Of a stretch of 64,000 bases of DNA, positions 55,031 through 63,977 are shown in pieces. Positions within the stretch are counted from its first letter, which is position 1. Every line of letters starts with the position of its first letter. The notes beneath the pieces were generated by a model. The model was not told where the DNA came from, ran no database searches, and saw nothing but the letters and a program-made list of their open reading frames with translations. The stretch comes from Anaerotruncus colihominis (GTDB taxonomy: Bacteria > Bacillota > Clostridia > Oscillospirales > Ruminococcaceae), in the NCBI RefSeq assembly GCF_010206195.1, contig NZ_VIQT01000009.1, positions 287,747 through 351,746 of the forward strand, written 5' to 3'. A program made the translations under genes and the position numbers.

Positions 55031-55228
55031 GCTATTTTTCGCGATTTTTAAGCTTATGACGTTAAATTTCTTTATTTTATAATTTATATTTTTAATATTC
55101 TCTGTTTTACTCCAAAATTCTCAAAAAATCTTTTTTATACTGACGCAGAATGGATATGAATCGGAATCTGTAAAGCAATGGTTTTTAACTCTGACGAACT
55201 TGTAAAGCGATATGTGCAAATCGTACAA

Positions 55229-55260
55229 AAAAACAGGACGCTGCACGGCGTCCTGTTTTT
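55229..55260. terminator. Terminator after the DUF1847 gene
   Basis: AAAAACAGGACGC pairs with GCGTCCTGTTTTT around TGCACG (G-C closing). It ends 3 bp from the stop codon at 55264 on the minus strand. Confidence 0.9.
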
Positions 55261-55263
55261 CTT

Positions 55264-55887
55264 TTAAGGCTCCAGCTTCGCTTTAAAATAACCCTCCGCA
55301 CAATAAACCGCCCCAACGGGATTGTGGGCCAGCACACGATCCTTCGCAATCAGCGTAGTAACCAGCGCGTCGGAATATTTATAAAAAAGCGAATCATGTC
55401 CCACACACAGCCCCACGGCAATATTAAACTCCGTATTCTGTTCATTCAGCAGCCTGGCCTGCGCAATCGGATTGCACATCGGCTCAAATTGATTCGGCTT
55501 AAGCTTTCCCGACTCCGGAATTCCCACTTTTTCCTTGGAAATACCACCTGTTTTGCAAATCACTGAAACAACTTCAAAGCCATAGCGGCGCAGCAGGCTG
55601 TCAATCACCTTTGCTTCGTTTCTCAGCCCACGGCAAAATGCCATTCCAATCCGCCTGTAGCCCATCGATTTACATAGTTCAACCGTCTCCCTGAGCCGGA
55701 CCCATTGGCCATAACCAATCGCTTCAATTTCAGATGCCTTGATGTAAAAATTGTGATTTTCCGGGCTTTGATACTGTTCAATCGCCTCATTGAACAATGT
55801 ATGATGACGCATGGGACAATTTTCCGGCATCTGCTGTGGATGTTCCTCACTGCATGCGTGAATACCACATCTGGCACAGGTGTACAC
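55264..55887 (-). CDS. DUF1847 family metal-binding-type protein
   Basis: 207 aa from GTG 55887, chosen because GGGGGAG lies 8 nt upstream and the family begins at YTCARCGIHACSEE. N-terminal Cys cluster (CARCGIHAC, then ENCPMR) suggests a metal or Fe-S site. Core: YGQWVRLRETVELCKSMGYR, VISVICKTGGISKEKVG-like (VVSVICKTGGISKEK), MCNPIAQARLLNEQNTEFNI, VGLCVGHDSLFYKYS and HNPVGAVYC. Function unknown in the family. It sits next to a decayed sugar-epimerase operon but is itself intact. Confidence 0.85.
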   Translation of the reverse strand: MYTCARCGIHACSEEHPQQMPENCPMRHHTLFNEAIEQYQSPENHNFYIKASEIEAIGYGQWVRLRETVELCKSMGYRRIGMAFCRGLRNEAKVIDSLLRRYGFEVVSVICKTGGISKEKVGIPESGKLKPNQFEPMCNPIAQARLLNEQNTEFNIAVGLCVGHDSLFYKYSDALVTTLIAKDRVLAHNPVGAVYCAEGYFKAKLEP

Positions 55888-55930
55888 GCGTCGTTCTCCC
55901 CCTTTCTTACTCAAGCATGTTCCTGCCCTG

Positions 55931-56323
55931 CTACCGCTGTCCATAATAAGCATTTGCGCCATGTTTACGCAAATAAGCTTATCCAATAAAACCAGCTGCA
56001 TCGGCTCGACTGTATTGCCTGAAAGCGCTTTGCAATGCCAAGCCATCGACTCCGCCTATGTTTCCAAACGCTTTATACAGCTCCACATGCGTCGGCGTAT
56101 CTGACGAGGGGTTGAGCTTGCCTTCGACGCGCTTGCCGTCAAGGTCTACAACAACCATATCCGCAGGCTTCAAAACGTCATATTTAACGCCGGACGGCTT
56201 GATGACAACAAGACCCCGCTCACGGTCAATTCCAGAAACATTGCCTCATGTAAACGTGATCAGACCATGTTTGGGAAGCTGCATATTTGCTTCAAATACC
56301 TCTTGCTTCAGTGCTTCTAACAT
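55931..56323 (-). pseudogene. araD: L-ribulose-5-phosphate 4-epimerase remnant
   Basis: ATG 56323 opens MLEALKQEVFEANMQLPKHG-LITFT, then TGA (56248-56246) replaces the expected Trp of TWGNVSG, followed by [20 protein letters not shown] and [20 protein letters not shown]. Homology then jumps across about 120 missing residues and a frameshift to the C-terminal signature YLRKHGANAYYGQR and TAG 55931. Three independent lesions, so it is dead. The DUF1847 gene starts 44 bp downstream. Confidence 0.88.
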
Positions 56324-56344
56324 AAAACATCCCCCATTTCACCG

Positions 56345-56557
56345 CTATGCGCGGCATTGATAGACATCATATTCTCCCCTGGGCAAACCATTTCCATAAT
56401 CTTCATACCACGTGCGCAAATCGCCGGACTTGTCCAATTCGTCAATACTGATCTCCACAAAACCAAATCCAGCTTTCTTGGCGGTTTCCAGCTTCTCACG
56501 CTGAGAAAGCGTCCCGGGCATGGTCTTTTGATAAAGCCCCAGTTGATAATGCTTCAT
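56345..56557 (-). pseudogene. L-ribulose-5-phosphate 3-epimerase (UlaE/SgbU-like) N-terminal remnant
   Basis: 70 codons: MKHYQLGLYQKTMPGTLSQR, EKLETAKKAGFGFVEISIDE match the N-terminus of the TIM-barrel 3-epimerase (about 285 aa normally). Homology is lost after DELDK and the frame ends early. RBS AGGAGGGGGG is still perfect, so a 70-aa peptide may still be translated. It precedes the araD remnant on the same strand, as in L-ascorbate/L-xylulose operons. Confidence 0.8.
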
Positions 56558-56684
56558 ACCCCCCTCCTGTACCCATTTCTTTCACAAGCAGAATCATACA
56601 ACGGGAACGTTCTGCCTGCAAGACAAATGCCCCTATTTAAACACCCGCGCATCCTTTCCATGCTCCCCAGAAAATGCAACGAAT

Positions 56685-56725
56685 AAAATCCGGCCCCGCT
56701 TCAAGCCTGCGGAGCCGGATTTTTT
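56685..56725 (-). terminator. Terminator of the liv operon
   Basis: AAAATCCGGCCCCGC (56685-56699) pairs with GCGGAGCCGGATTTT (one mismatch), T-rich on the minus strand; 14 bp after the livF stop. Confidence 0.85.
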
Positions 56726-56738
56726 CGCAACCATTTTC

Positions 56739-57446
56739 TCAGGAGCGTTTTTTTCCAAGATATGCCGCCTTGACATCCTCATTCGCAAATAAAGCCGCTC
56801 CAGTATCCTGCATGATAATTTTGCCGGTTTCCAGCACATAGCCGTAATCCGCTGTCCGCAGCGCCATGTTGGCATTCTGCTCAATCAGAAGGATAGTAAC
56901 CCCTCGTTTATGAACCTCCCTGATGATATCAAAAATTCCCTGAACAATCAGCGGCGCAAGTCCAAGCGATGGTTCATCCATCATCATCAGCTTTGGACGG
57001 CTCATAAGCGCGCGCGCAACCGCCAACATCTGCTGCTCGCCGCCCGACAATGTACCGGCGGCCTGCCAGGACCGTTCCTTGAGCCGCGGGAACAGCTCGT
57101 AAACCCAATTGATGTCGTCTGTCAGATCGTCCTTACGCAGATAGGCGCCGATCTTAATGTTCTCAAGCACCGTCAGATCAGAAAAGACGCGCCGCCCCTC
57201 CGGGACAAGTGTAATTCCTTTGCCGACAAGTTTTTCGCTTGGCACGCCGTCAATGCGTTCCCCAAGAAATTCAATGGTTCCGCTTTTAATTGGCACAAGG
57301 CCGGAAATTGCCCGCAGTGTTGTGCTCTTGCCGGCGCCGTTGGCGCCGATCAGCGTAACGATGCTTCCCTCCGGGACCTCCAGGCTGATTCCCTTGACCG
57401 CCTCAATACCGCCGTAGGACACGCAGAGATCATTGATTTTAAGCAT
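56739..57446 (-). CDS. livF: Branched-chain amino-acid ABC transporter ATPase LivF
   Basis: 235 aa. Walker A GANGAGKSTTLRAISG, signature LSGGEQQMLAVARAL, Walker B LMMDEPSLGLAPLIV and H-loop LLIEQNANMAL. The LVPEGRRVFSDLTVLENI segment is LivF-specific. It overlaps livG by 8 bp. Last gene of livK-H-M-G-F. Confidence 0.95.
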   Translation of the reverse strand: MLKINDLCVSYGGIEAVKGISLEVPEGSIVTLIGANGAGKSTTLRAISGLVPIKSGTIEFLGERIDGVPSEKLVGKGITLVPEGRRVFSDLTVLENIKIGAYLRKDDLTDDINWVYELFPRLKERSWQAAGTLSGGEQQMLAVARALMSRPKLMMMDEPSLGLAPLIVQGIFDIIREVHKRGVTILLIEQNANMALRTADYGYVLETGKIIMQDTGAALFANEDVKAAYLGKKRS

Positions 57447-58281
57447 CCTCCTGCACCCCCAAATAAGCGTCGATGACGCGGTCGTTATTCTGAATTTCAG
57501 CGGGTGTCCCGCTCGCGATCATCTGACCAAAATCAAGCACATAAATGCGGTCGGAAATCTCCATGACAAGATCCATATGGTGTTCAATCATGAATACCGT
57601 CAAATGAAAGTCATCCTTGATATGTCCGATGAACTCGGTCAATTCGTCTGTTTCCTGTGGGTTCATACCGGCGGCAGGCTCGTCGAGCAAAAGCATTTTC
57701 GGATCGGTTGCAAGCGCACGCGCAATTTCCAGACGGCGCTGTTTGCCATATGGCAAACTACTCGCCACCTCATCCTTTAAATCGGCAAGCTCTAAAATTT
57801 CCAACAGGCGCATCGTGTCCTCGCGCATTGCCTTTTCCTCTTTTGCGTTCAAACGGAAAACGGCGGAAAACACGCCCGCCCTAGCACGCATATGCTTTGC
57901 AATCAGGACATTCTCAAAAACGCTCAGGCTTTTAAACAAACGGATATTCTGAAAGGTACGCGCGATTCCAAGGCGCGTAATCGCGTCCGGTGTGCGTTCC
58001 AGCACCTTTGGGAACTTATCCGCATTGCCGCCCTGGTACAGCTTGCGCATATTCCCCTGCGGATGATTGGATACCAGCAGCTCGTCGTTAAAATAAATCG
58101 CGCCATTTGTAGGCGCATAAACGCCCGTCACCATATTGAACGCTGTTGTTTTCCCCGCGCCGTTTGGTCCAATAAGCGCCACAATCTCCCCCTCGTCAAT
58201 CGACAGGGACAGGTCGTTGACCGCAACAACACCGCCGAACTGCATGGTGAGGTTCTCCAGACGGAGCACATTCTTACTCAT
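57439..58281 (-). CDS. livG: Branched-chain amino-acid ABC transporter ATPase LivG
   Basis: 280 aa. ATG 58281 overlaps the livM stop by 8 bp. Walker A GPNGAGKTTAFNMVTG, the long LivG insert (about 85-135), signature SLPYGKQRRLEIARALATDP (Y in place of S-G-G, normal for LivG), Walker B LLLDEPAAGMNPQE, IEHHMDLVMEI. Confidence 0.95.
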   Translation of the reverse strand: MSKNVLRLENLTMQFGGVVAVNDLSLSIDEGEIVALIGPNGAGKTTAFNMVTGVYAPTNGAIYFNDELLVSNHPQGNMRKLYQGGNADKFPKVLERTPDAITRLGIARTFQNIRLFKSLSVFENVLIAKHMRARAGVFSAVFRLNAKEEKAMREDTMRLLEILELADLKDEVASSLPYGKQRRLEIARALATDPKMLLLDEPAAGMNPQETDELTEFIGHIKDDFHLTVFMIEHHMDLVMEISDRIYVLDFGQMIASGTPAEIQNNDRVIDAYLGVQEDA

Positions 58282-59431
58282 GGCCCGCACCGCCCTTCGC
58301 GCCGGCCGGGGCACGCCTGGCAAACGGCTTCTTCAACAGACGTACAAGGCCGTCCCAGGAAAACTCCTTATCCCCCATCAGGCCGCGGCGATAAAACAAC
58401 ACGACGACCATCAGCAGCACTGAAAATACGACCATACGGAAACCCGTGCGGAACAGCGAAATCTCCCATCCGCCGATGACAAGCGGCTGATCGAAGAAAC
58501 GCAGCCACCACTCCTTGCTTGCGGTCACAAGGAAAGCGCTTAAAACGCTTCCGGTCACGCTGCCGATACCGCCGATGACCACGATCAGCAGGATGTCGTA
58601 TGTCAGCGTGATGCTGAAGGTTTTCGCCTCGATGGAACGCATGAACATAGCGAGCAAGCCACCGGAAATGGCAGTGAAAAACGAGCTGATGACAAACGAA
58701 AGCTGTTTATGCTTAAATAGGTTGACGCCCATCGCCTCCGCCGCGATTTCATCCTCACGGATTGCTTTAAAGGCGCGTCCATAGGTGGAGCTGATCAGCA
58801 GCACCATCAGAGCGATACAGACGGCAGCGATGATAAACGGTGTAAAAAGCACCGGCAGACCAAACAGCTTTGGAAAGGCCGGCACCTTATTAAGACCATA
58901 GGAACCGTTTGTGATGGTGTCCATCTGCGGGCTGGAAAAAATAGCGCGGATGATCTCGGAAAACCCAAGTGTGGCAATCGCCAGATAATCGCTTTTCAGA
59001 CGCAGCACCGGGATTCCAATCAGCGCGGCAAAAGCCGCGGCGATCAATCCTCCGGCAATCAACGCCAAAAATGGATATGTTGCCTGGAGCCACGCGGGAC
59101 CAGCCTCCATCGCCTCTTTCAGCGACCGGATTCCAGGCGCGACCCCATTCATATAGTAAACGCCGTCCAGGCTTGCGACCGGGATCATCAAAATCGCCGT
59201 GACATACGCGCCGATCGACATGAACCCGGCCTGCCCAAGTGAAAACAGGCCTGTAAAACCGTTTAACAGGTTCATTGCTACAGCGACGATGGCCAGGATG
59301 GCGCTTTTCTGCAAAATAGAGATCAGCATGCCCTGTTCATTTTTATGTCCGTCCAGTATAAAAAGCAGCACGACGGCCAGGGCGATCAGCACCAATGAAC
59401 AAATGCGCTTTGTTGATTTTTTCATATGCAT
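58274..59431 (-). CDS. livM: Branched-chain amino-acid ABC transporter permease LivM
   Basis: 385 aa, about nine membrane helices. NGFTGLFSLGQAGFMSIGAY at about 60 and DEIAAEAMGVNLFKHKQLSF near 245 (EAA-like coupling loop) are diagnostic. ATG at 59431 overlaps the livH stop (GTGATG); ATG 59425 is an alternative. A 30-residue basic tail follows the last helix. Confidence 0.94.
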   Translation of the reverse strand: MHMKKSTKRICSLVLIALAVVLLFILDGHKNEQGMLISILQKSAILAIVAVAMNLLNGFTGLFSLGQAGFMSIGAYVTAILMIPVASLDGVYYMNGVAPGIRSLKEAMEAGPAWLQATYPFLALIAGGLIAAAFAALIGIPVLRLKSDYLAIATLGFSEIIRAIFSSPQMDTITNGSYGLNKVPAFPKLFGLPVLFTPFIIAAVCIALMVLLISSTYGRAFKAIREDEIAAEAMGVNLFKHKQLSFVISSFFTAISGGLLAMFMRSIEAKTFSITLTYDILLIVVIGGIGSVTGSVLSAFLVTASKEWWLRFFDQPLVIGGWEISLFRTGFRMVVFSVLLMVVVLFYRRGLMGDKEFSWDGLVRLLKKPFARRAPAGAKGGAGHE

Positions 59432-60312
59432 CACACCTTATCCGTACTTTTTTCACCGAACAAGCCAGTTGGCCTGAACAGCAGCATCACGATCAGCAAA
59501 AGAAATGTAAACGCATCGCTGAATGTGGAATAACCCATTGCCACGAGCAGCGTTTCGCAGATGCCGATTACAAACCCTCCAACCACGGCACCCGGGATGC
59601 TTCCGATACCGCCGAACACGGCCGCGACAAAGCATTTCAGTCCCGGCAGCGTACCGGAAAACGGCGTAACGGACATACGGTCGGTGAAATAAAGAATCGA
59701 ACCGACCGCCGCCAGAGCGGATCCGATCACAAAGGTGATACTGATGATTGTATTGATCTTGATGCCCATCAGGCGCGATGTTTCAAAATCCTTGCTGACG
59801 GCACGCATGGCCATACCTACCTTTGTATGGTTGATCAGTGTCATCAATAAAAGCACCAGCACAATCGTCAAAACCGGCGTAATAAATGTGACAAGCGAAG
59901 CGGACAGATCGCCGATCTTGAAGATACGCTTGAGAAATGGAATTTCCGGATATCCTTTCGGAATCGCTGTAAACAGGTATGTAGCCAAATTTTGCAGCAG
60001 GTAGGAAACGCCGATCGCGGAAATCATGATCGACATACGCGGCGCGGTGCGCAACGGTTTGTACGCGGCGCGTTCAATCACCACACCCAGAACAACCGTA
60101 CCGAGTATGATGAGCGGAATGGCGAGCGGCCAAGGCATACTTGCCATTGCAAAAATCATAAAATACCCTGCCATCATGAAAATATCGCCGTGGGCGAAGT
60201 TGATCAGACGCAGGATGCCGTAAACCATTGTATAGCCGATGGCGATCAGCGCATACGCGCCGCCTAGCGATATACCTGTCAGGCAGTGCTGCAGGATTGT
60301 TGTCAAGCTCAT
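59431..60312 (-). CDS. livH: Branched-chain amino-acid ABC transporter permease LivH
   Basis: 293 aa, about eight membrane helices. GGAYALIAIGYTMVYGILRL then INFAHGDIFMMAGY, SRLMGIKINTIISITFVIGS and FGGIGSIPGAVVGGFVIGI are the family hallmarks. It is separated from livK by 262 bp containing a stem-loop and a repeat, so livK may be expressed more than livHMGF. Confidence 0.95.
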   Translation of the reverse strand: MSLTTILQHCLTGISLGGAYALIAIGYTMVYGILRLINFAHGDIFMMAGYFMIFAMASMPWPLAIPLIILGTVVLGVVIERAAYKPLRTAPRMSIMISAIGVSYLLQNLATYLFTAIPKGYPEIPFLKRIFKIGDLSASLVTFITPVLTIVLVLLLMTLINHTKVGMAMRAVSKDFETSRLMGIKINTIISITFVIGSALAAVGSILYFTDRMSVTPFSGTLPGLKCFVAAVFGGIGSIPGAVVGGFVIGICETLLVAMGYSTFSDAFTFLLLIVMLLFRPTGLFGEKSTDKV

Positions 60313-60421
60313 AAACAGGAAGCCCCCAAACGATAAGCAAGTATAGCGGCCCCGGTCAAATCCGGACTCCGCAGGAAAGCGCGCGCCGATATTCAGTCAG
60401 GCAGGCGGTTTTCCAGGCTGT

Positions 60422-60505
60422 GGGGCTTATTGAAAAAAGAGAAATTTCCCGGCCATGCGCAGACGGCAGGATATGCCGGTATTTTTCATTTTTCAAACAG
60501 CCCCT
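60422..60505. repeat. MITE-like element, copy 2
   Basis: 84 bp from GGGGCTTATTGAAAAAA to ATTTTTCAAACAGCCCC; the ends are near-complements of each other and of the 63.6 kb copy. Lies between livK and livH. Confidence 0.65.
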
Positions 60506-60529
60506 AATCGCCGAATGCTGTAAAAGATA

Positions 60530-60561
60530 CAAGGCGGGAGGACAAGACGCCTCCCGCCTTG
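60530..60561 (-). terminator. Stem-loop after livK
   Basis: CAAGGCGGGAGG pairs exactly with CCTCCCGCCTTG around ACAAGACG. 13 bp after the livK stop; no long T-run, so partial termination or mRNA protection is likely. Confidence 0.72.
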
Positions 60562-60574
60562 CAGTTATTTTGTT

Positions 60575-61831
60575 TTATTCGCCGAGCGTAACCGTTTTAA
60601 GGAATTTGAACTGGCCGTTCTCAACCACTTTGATAAAGGCCATATCCTTGTTGGCGTCGCCGGTTTCATCAAAGGAGATTGCGCCGGTCACACCCTCGTA
60701 GCTGAGGGATTGGAGCGCGTCGCGGATCGCCGCCGGTTCGGTGGAGCCGGCCGCTTCAATCGCCTTGATGGCCGCGAGATATGCATCGTAGCCGAGCGCT
60801 GAAACCGCTGGGATAATGTCATCCTGTCCGATGCTGGTCAGATACTCCTTAAAGCCGGTGATAAATTCAGCTGCAACCTGGTTGGAGGTATCTCCCTCGT
60901 CGAAGAAGGTGGACAGCGTGACTCCCTCGGCGTCCGCGCCGGCATTTTCAATAATGGAGCCGTTCTCCCAGGTATCTCCGGCCATGATCTTCGCAGTGAT
61001 GCCAAGCTCTCGGGCCTGTTTGATGATCAGCGGAGCAGTCGCGATGGACGAAGGCGCGAAAATAACATCCGGATTGGCCGCCTTGATGTTCGTCAGGATC
61101 GCTTTAAAATCAGTCTGATTTGTCTGGAACTGCTCCTCAGCGACGATGGAACCTTCGCCGACAAGCTCGACAAACGCATTTTTAAAGAAGTTGCCCAGAC
61201 CAGACGAATAGTCGTCGCCGAGCTGTGTGATGATGGCCGCCGTCTTAGCGCCGTCCTGGGCCGCATAGTTGGCCATCACCGTACCCTGGAACGGATCGAT
61301 AAAGCAGACGCGGAAATAGTAGTCGTTTCCAAGTGTGACCTGCGGGTTTGTGCAGGAGCAACCGATAGCCGGGACCTGTGCATCCGCGAAGATCTCGCCG
61401 GCGGCAATTGAAACGCCCGAACCGTAGGAGCCGAGAACGACCGAACAGCCGGCGCTGATCAGGCTTTGCGCGGCCGTGACAGCTTCTGTTTTATCAGACT
61501 TGTTGTCGGCCTCAACCAGCTCGATCTTATATTCTTTACCGCCGACGTTGACAGTCGGGAATACCTGATTGGCATAACGAATTCCGTAAACCTCCTGCAG
61601 GCCGCCGCCGCCATTTTCGCCGGTCTGCGGCTCAAACACGCCAATCTTGATCACGTCTCCGGAAGCCGCGCTGCCAGCCGGTGCAGAAGCGTCTCCAGCC
61701 GGGGCCGCAGCGTCGCCTGCGGGCGCGGATCCGGCATCTGGAGCCGGAGAGCCCTCATCAACCTTTTTGCAGCCGGCCGCCATCGAAAGGGTCAGCGCCG
61801 ATGCCAACGCAATCGCTAAAAATTTCTTCAT
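60575..61831 (-). CDS. livK: Branched-chain amino-acid-binding lipoprotein
   Basis: 418 aa. ATG 61831 follows GGAGGAAAG; lipobox SMAAGC at residue 19, then a Gly/Ala/Ser/Pro/Asp linker of about 40 residues with APAGDA-type repeats. Type-I periplasmic-binding fold: VIKIGVFEPQTGENGGGGLQ, YKIELVEADNKSDKTEAV, AVAPAIG-like (AQVPAIGCSCTNPQV), FKAILTNIKAANPDVIFAPS. Binds Leu/Ile/Val or related ligand. Confidence 0.93.
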   Translation of the reverse strand: MKKFLAIALASALTLSMAAGCKKVDEGSPAPDAGSAPAGDAAAPAGDASAPAGSAASGDVIKIGVFEPQTGENGGGGLQEVYGIRYANQVFPTVNVGGKEYKIELVEADNKSDKTEAVTAAQSLISAGCSVVLGSYGSGVSIAAGEIFADAQVPAIGCSCTNPQVTLGNDYYFRVCFIDPFQGTVMANYAAQDGAKTAAIITQLGDDYSSGLGNFFKNAFVELVGEGSIVAEEQFQTNQTDFKAILTNIKAANPDVIFAPSSIATAPLIIKQARELGITAKIMAGDTWENGSIIENAGADAEGVTLSTFFDEGDTSNQVAAEFITGFKEYLTSIGQDDIIPAVSALGYDAYLAAIKAIEAAGSTEPAAIRDALQSLSYEGVTGAISFDETGDANKDMAFIKVVENGQFKFLKTVTLGE

Positions 61832-61905
61832 AATCTTTCCTCCAATTATTTCCATGTCGGAATTCAGCGGCAGAAATACAAATGTACATCCACTGCATAC
61901 ACTTT

Positions 61906-61933
61906 ATTATATCAAATATCTTAGAAAATGCAA
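61906..61933 (-). promoter_or_regulatory. Candidate sigma-A promoter of the liv operon
   Basis: Minus strand TTGCAT (61933-61928), 16 bp, TATAAT (61911-61906), about 75 bp before the livK start. Confidence 0.75.
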
Positions 61934-62044
61934 CTGTGCTGGAACATTTTGCTTGATTTTTTTGGAATTGTCCAGTTTGCTCAAAATCCAGACGTGTTTT
62001 TTGTAAATAACGTGTTGCCATAAATGCTCCATTCCATTCTATAA

Positions 62045-62076
62045 CAAAACCCCGGATCACATGATCCGGGGTTTTG
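62045..62076. terminator. Terminator after pncB
   Basis: CAAAACCCCGGATCA pairs exactly with TGATCCGGGGTTTTG around CA; 17 bp after the pncB stop on the minus strand. Confidence 0.9.
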
Positions 62077-62093
62077 TCTGTATTTTCGGGCGC

Positions 62094-63545
62094 TCATTCC
62101 ACGCTGATACGCTCCAAAAGATCGTTTCGTTCCCGCCACAGGCGGTCAGACAGGTCGACATAATACCGATGCGGATGCTCAAACCGCTTTACCTCGTCCC
62201 ACAGGCTGTCCACCTGCGCAGCGCAATAAGATCGGATATCTCCGAGCGCGGGCAGGTCGTAAACGCACCTGCCCTTTTCGAATACCTGCACCAGGAGGCA
62301 TTCGGCGCGGAAATTGCTGATTGTTTTACGCTTCCAGGTGGCGACGGGATCAAAGATTGTTATCGGCTGCGTATCGTCAACCGTCTCCCCATACACAGTC
62401 ACATAGTCGGCGATCGCCTGGCCTGTCTCGCGATTATAAAAGCGGTAAACATTTTTAAAGCACGGCGTCGTAATTTTTTCAATCGTTTCACTGATCTTGA
62501 TCTTCGGCACGAGCACGCCATCTTTTTCAACAGCAGCCAGCTTATAGACTCCGCCGAACACAGGATCAGATTTACTGGTAATCATATTTTCGCCGACCCC
62601 GAACGAATCCACCTGCGCGCCTTGCAGCAGCAGGTCGCGGATAATATACTCATCAAGCGAATTGGACGCCATGATCTTACAGTCCTGCATCCCCGCCCCG
62701 TCAAGCATCAGCCGCGCTTTTTTGGAAAGATACGCGATATCGCCGCTGTCGATGCGCACGCCCTTCAACCGCTTTCCCTGCGGAATCAACACCTCATTGG
62801 CAACACGAATCGCATTGGGCACGCCGGATTTGAGAACATTATAGGTATCAATCAAAAACACGCTGTCGTCCGGGTAGACCATCGCGTAATTTTTAAACGC
62901 TTCATATTCGCTGTCGAACATCTGTACCCAGCTATGGGCCATTGTACCGACAGCCGGAATCCCATATTCACGGTCGGCAATGGCACAGGCAGTCGCCGCG
63001 CAGCCGCCGATATAAGTCGCGCGCGCGCCGAGCATCGCCGCATCATAGCTCTGCGCGCGGCGCGATCCAAACTCCGAAATCGGCCGCCCCTCTGCCGCCC
63101 GCACAATGCGGTTTGCCTTTGTCGCCATCAGCGATTGATGATTGATTGTAAGAAGAATCATCGTTTCAATCAATTGCGCCTGAATAATTGGGCCGCGTAC
63201 AATGACGACCGGCTCATACGGAAAGATCGGGGTTCCCTCCCGGACCGACCAGACATCGCATGTAAAGCGGAAATGGCGCAGGTATTCCAAAAACGGCTCG
63301 CTGAAAATGCCCTTGCTCCGCAGATATTCAATATCCTCCTGCGTAAATTCAAGATTCTTTAGATATTCGACCATCTGCTCCAGTCCTGCGAACAGCGCGA
63401 AGCCGCCCCCATCCGGAATCTTGCGAAAAAACATATCAAACACGGCAACCCGATCCTCCAGCCCATACTGGAAGTAGCCGTTCGACATTGTAATCTCATA
63501 AAAATCGGTCAGCATGGTTAAATTACGCTTCATATCATTAGGCAT
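62094..63545 (-). CDS. pncB: Nicotinate phosphoribosyltransferase
   Basis: 483 aa, the long Gram-positive form. Start ATG 63545 with GAGGTG 6 nt upstream. N-terminal LTMLTDFYEITMSNGYFQYG, the catalytic-His region AVGTMAHSWVQMFDSEYEAF, and phosphate-binding GVRIDSGDIAYLSKKAR and MASNSLDEYII, then FGVGENMITSKSDPVFGGVY. It makes nicotinate mononucleotide from nicotinate and PRPP in the NAD salvage pathway. Monocistronic. Confidence 0.95.
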   Translation of the reverse strand: MPNDMKRNLTMLTDFYEITMSNGYFQYGLEDRVAVFDMFFRKIPDGGGFALFAGLEQMVEYLKNLEFTQEDIEYLRSKGIFSEPFLEYLRHFRFTCDVWSVREGTPIFPYEPVVIVRGPIIQAQLIETMILLTINHQSLMATKANRIVRAAEGRPISEFGSRRAQSYDAAMLGARATYIGGCAATACAIADREYGIPAVGTMAHSWVQMFDSEYEAFKNYAMVYPDDSVFLIDTYNVLKSGVPNAIRVANEVLIPQGKRLKGVRIDSGDIAYLSKKARLMLDGAGMQDCKIMASNSLDEYIIRDLLLQGAQVDSFGVGENMITSKSDPVFGGVYKLAAVEKDGVLVPKIKISETIEKITTPCFKNVYRFYNRETGQAIADYVTVYGETVDDTQPITIFDPVATWKRKTISNFRAECLLVQVFEKGRCVYDLPALGDIRSYCAAQVDSLWDEVKRFEHPHRYYVDLSDRLWRERNDLLERISVE

Positions 63546-63572
63546 TTTGCGCACCTCATTTCGTGATCTCCC

Positions 63573-63738
63573 CTAGGGCTTGTTTAAAAATGGAGGAATT
63601 ACTGGATTGTTCGAAGACAGCAGGAGAATGCAAGGCAAAAAACGCAGGAATCCTTTCAGATTCTAAGGCTTTTTAACACAGCGTTCGCCGCTGTTTGCAG
63701 AAAAAGACGGCAATTTTGATTTTTCAAACAGCCCCTAG
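63573..63738. repeat. MITE-like element, copy 3 (most complete)
   Basis: 166 bp bounded by CTAGGGCTTGTTTAAAAAT and ATTTTTCAAACAGCCCCTAG. The two ends are inverted repeats of about 19-20 bp, differing at a few positions, and both begin with CTAG. The interior carries a further hairpin (AACAGCGGCGAACGCTGT region). No open frame. Confidence 0.8.
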
Positions 63739-63810
63739 TATTATTCATATAGTTTACATCATTTTTTCCTGCTTGGCAAATGCTTCCTGCCAATTATGGG
63801 AAAAGAAAAT

Positions 63811-63839
63811 TTGATTTCCAAGGGAAAGCTTGGTATAAT
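63811..63839 (+). promoter_or_regulatory. Sigma-A promoter of the gene entering at the right edge
   Basis: -35 TTGATT (63811-63816), 17 bp, perfect -10 TATAAT (63834-63839). The start codon lies about 140 bp downstream, so there is a long leader whose function is not visible. Confidence 0.75.
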
Positions 63840-63977
63840 TAAAAAGCGTTATTTCTTATTCTGAAAATTCTTGGAGACGGGACGTGCCCGAATTCGTTTT
63901 ATTGATAGCTGCCGAAACATCCCCAAATATATAGATGCCAAGCAGCTGACCGATACATAAGACAGGAGCTTTTATCT

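Noticed and set aside
62061..63362. Open frame of 433 codons on the plus strand opposite pncB
   Set aside because: Lies wholly antisense to a clearly conserved pncB gene; translation is Arg/His-rich low-information sequence typical of the complement of a real gene, and there is no RBS.
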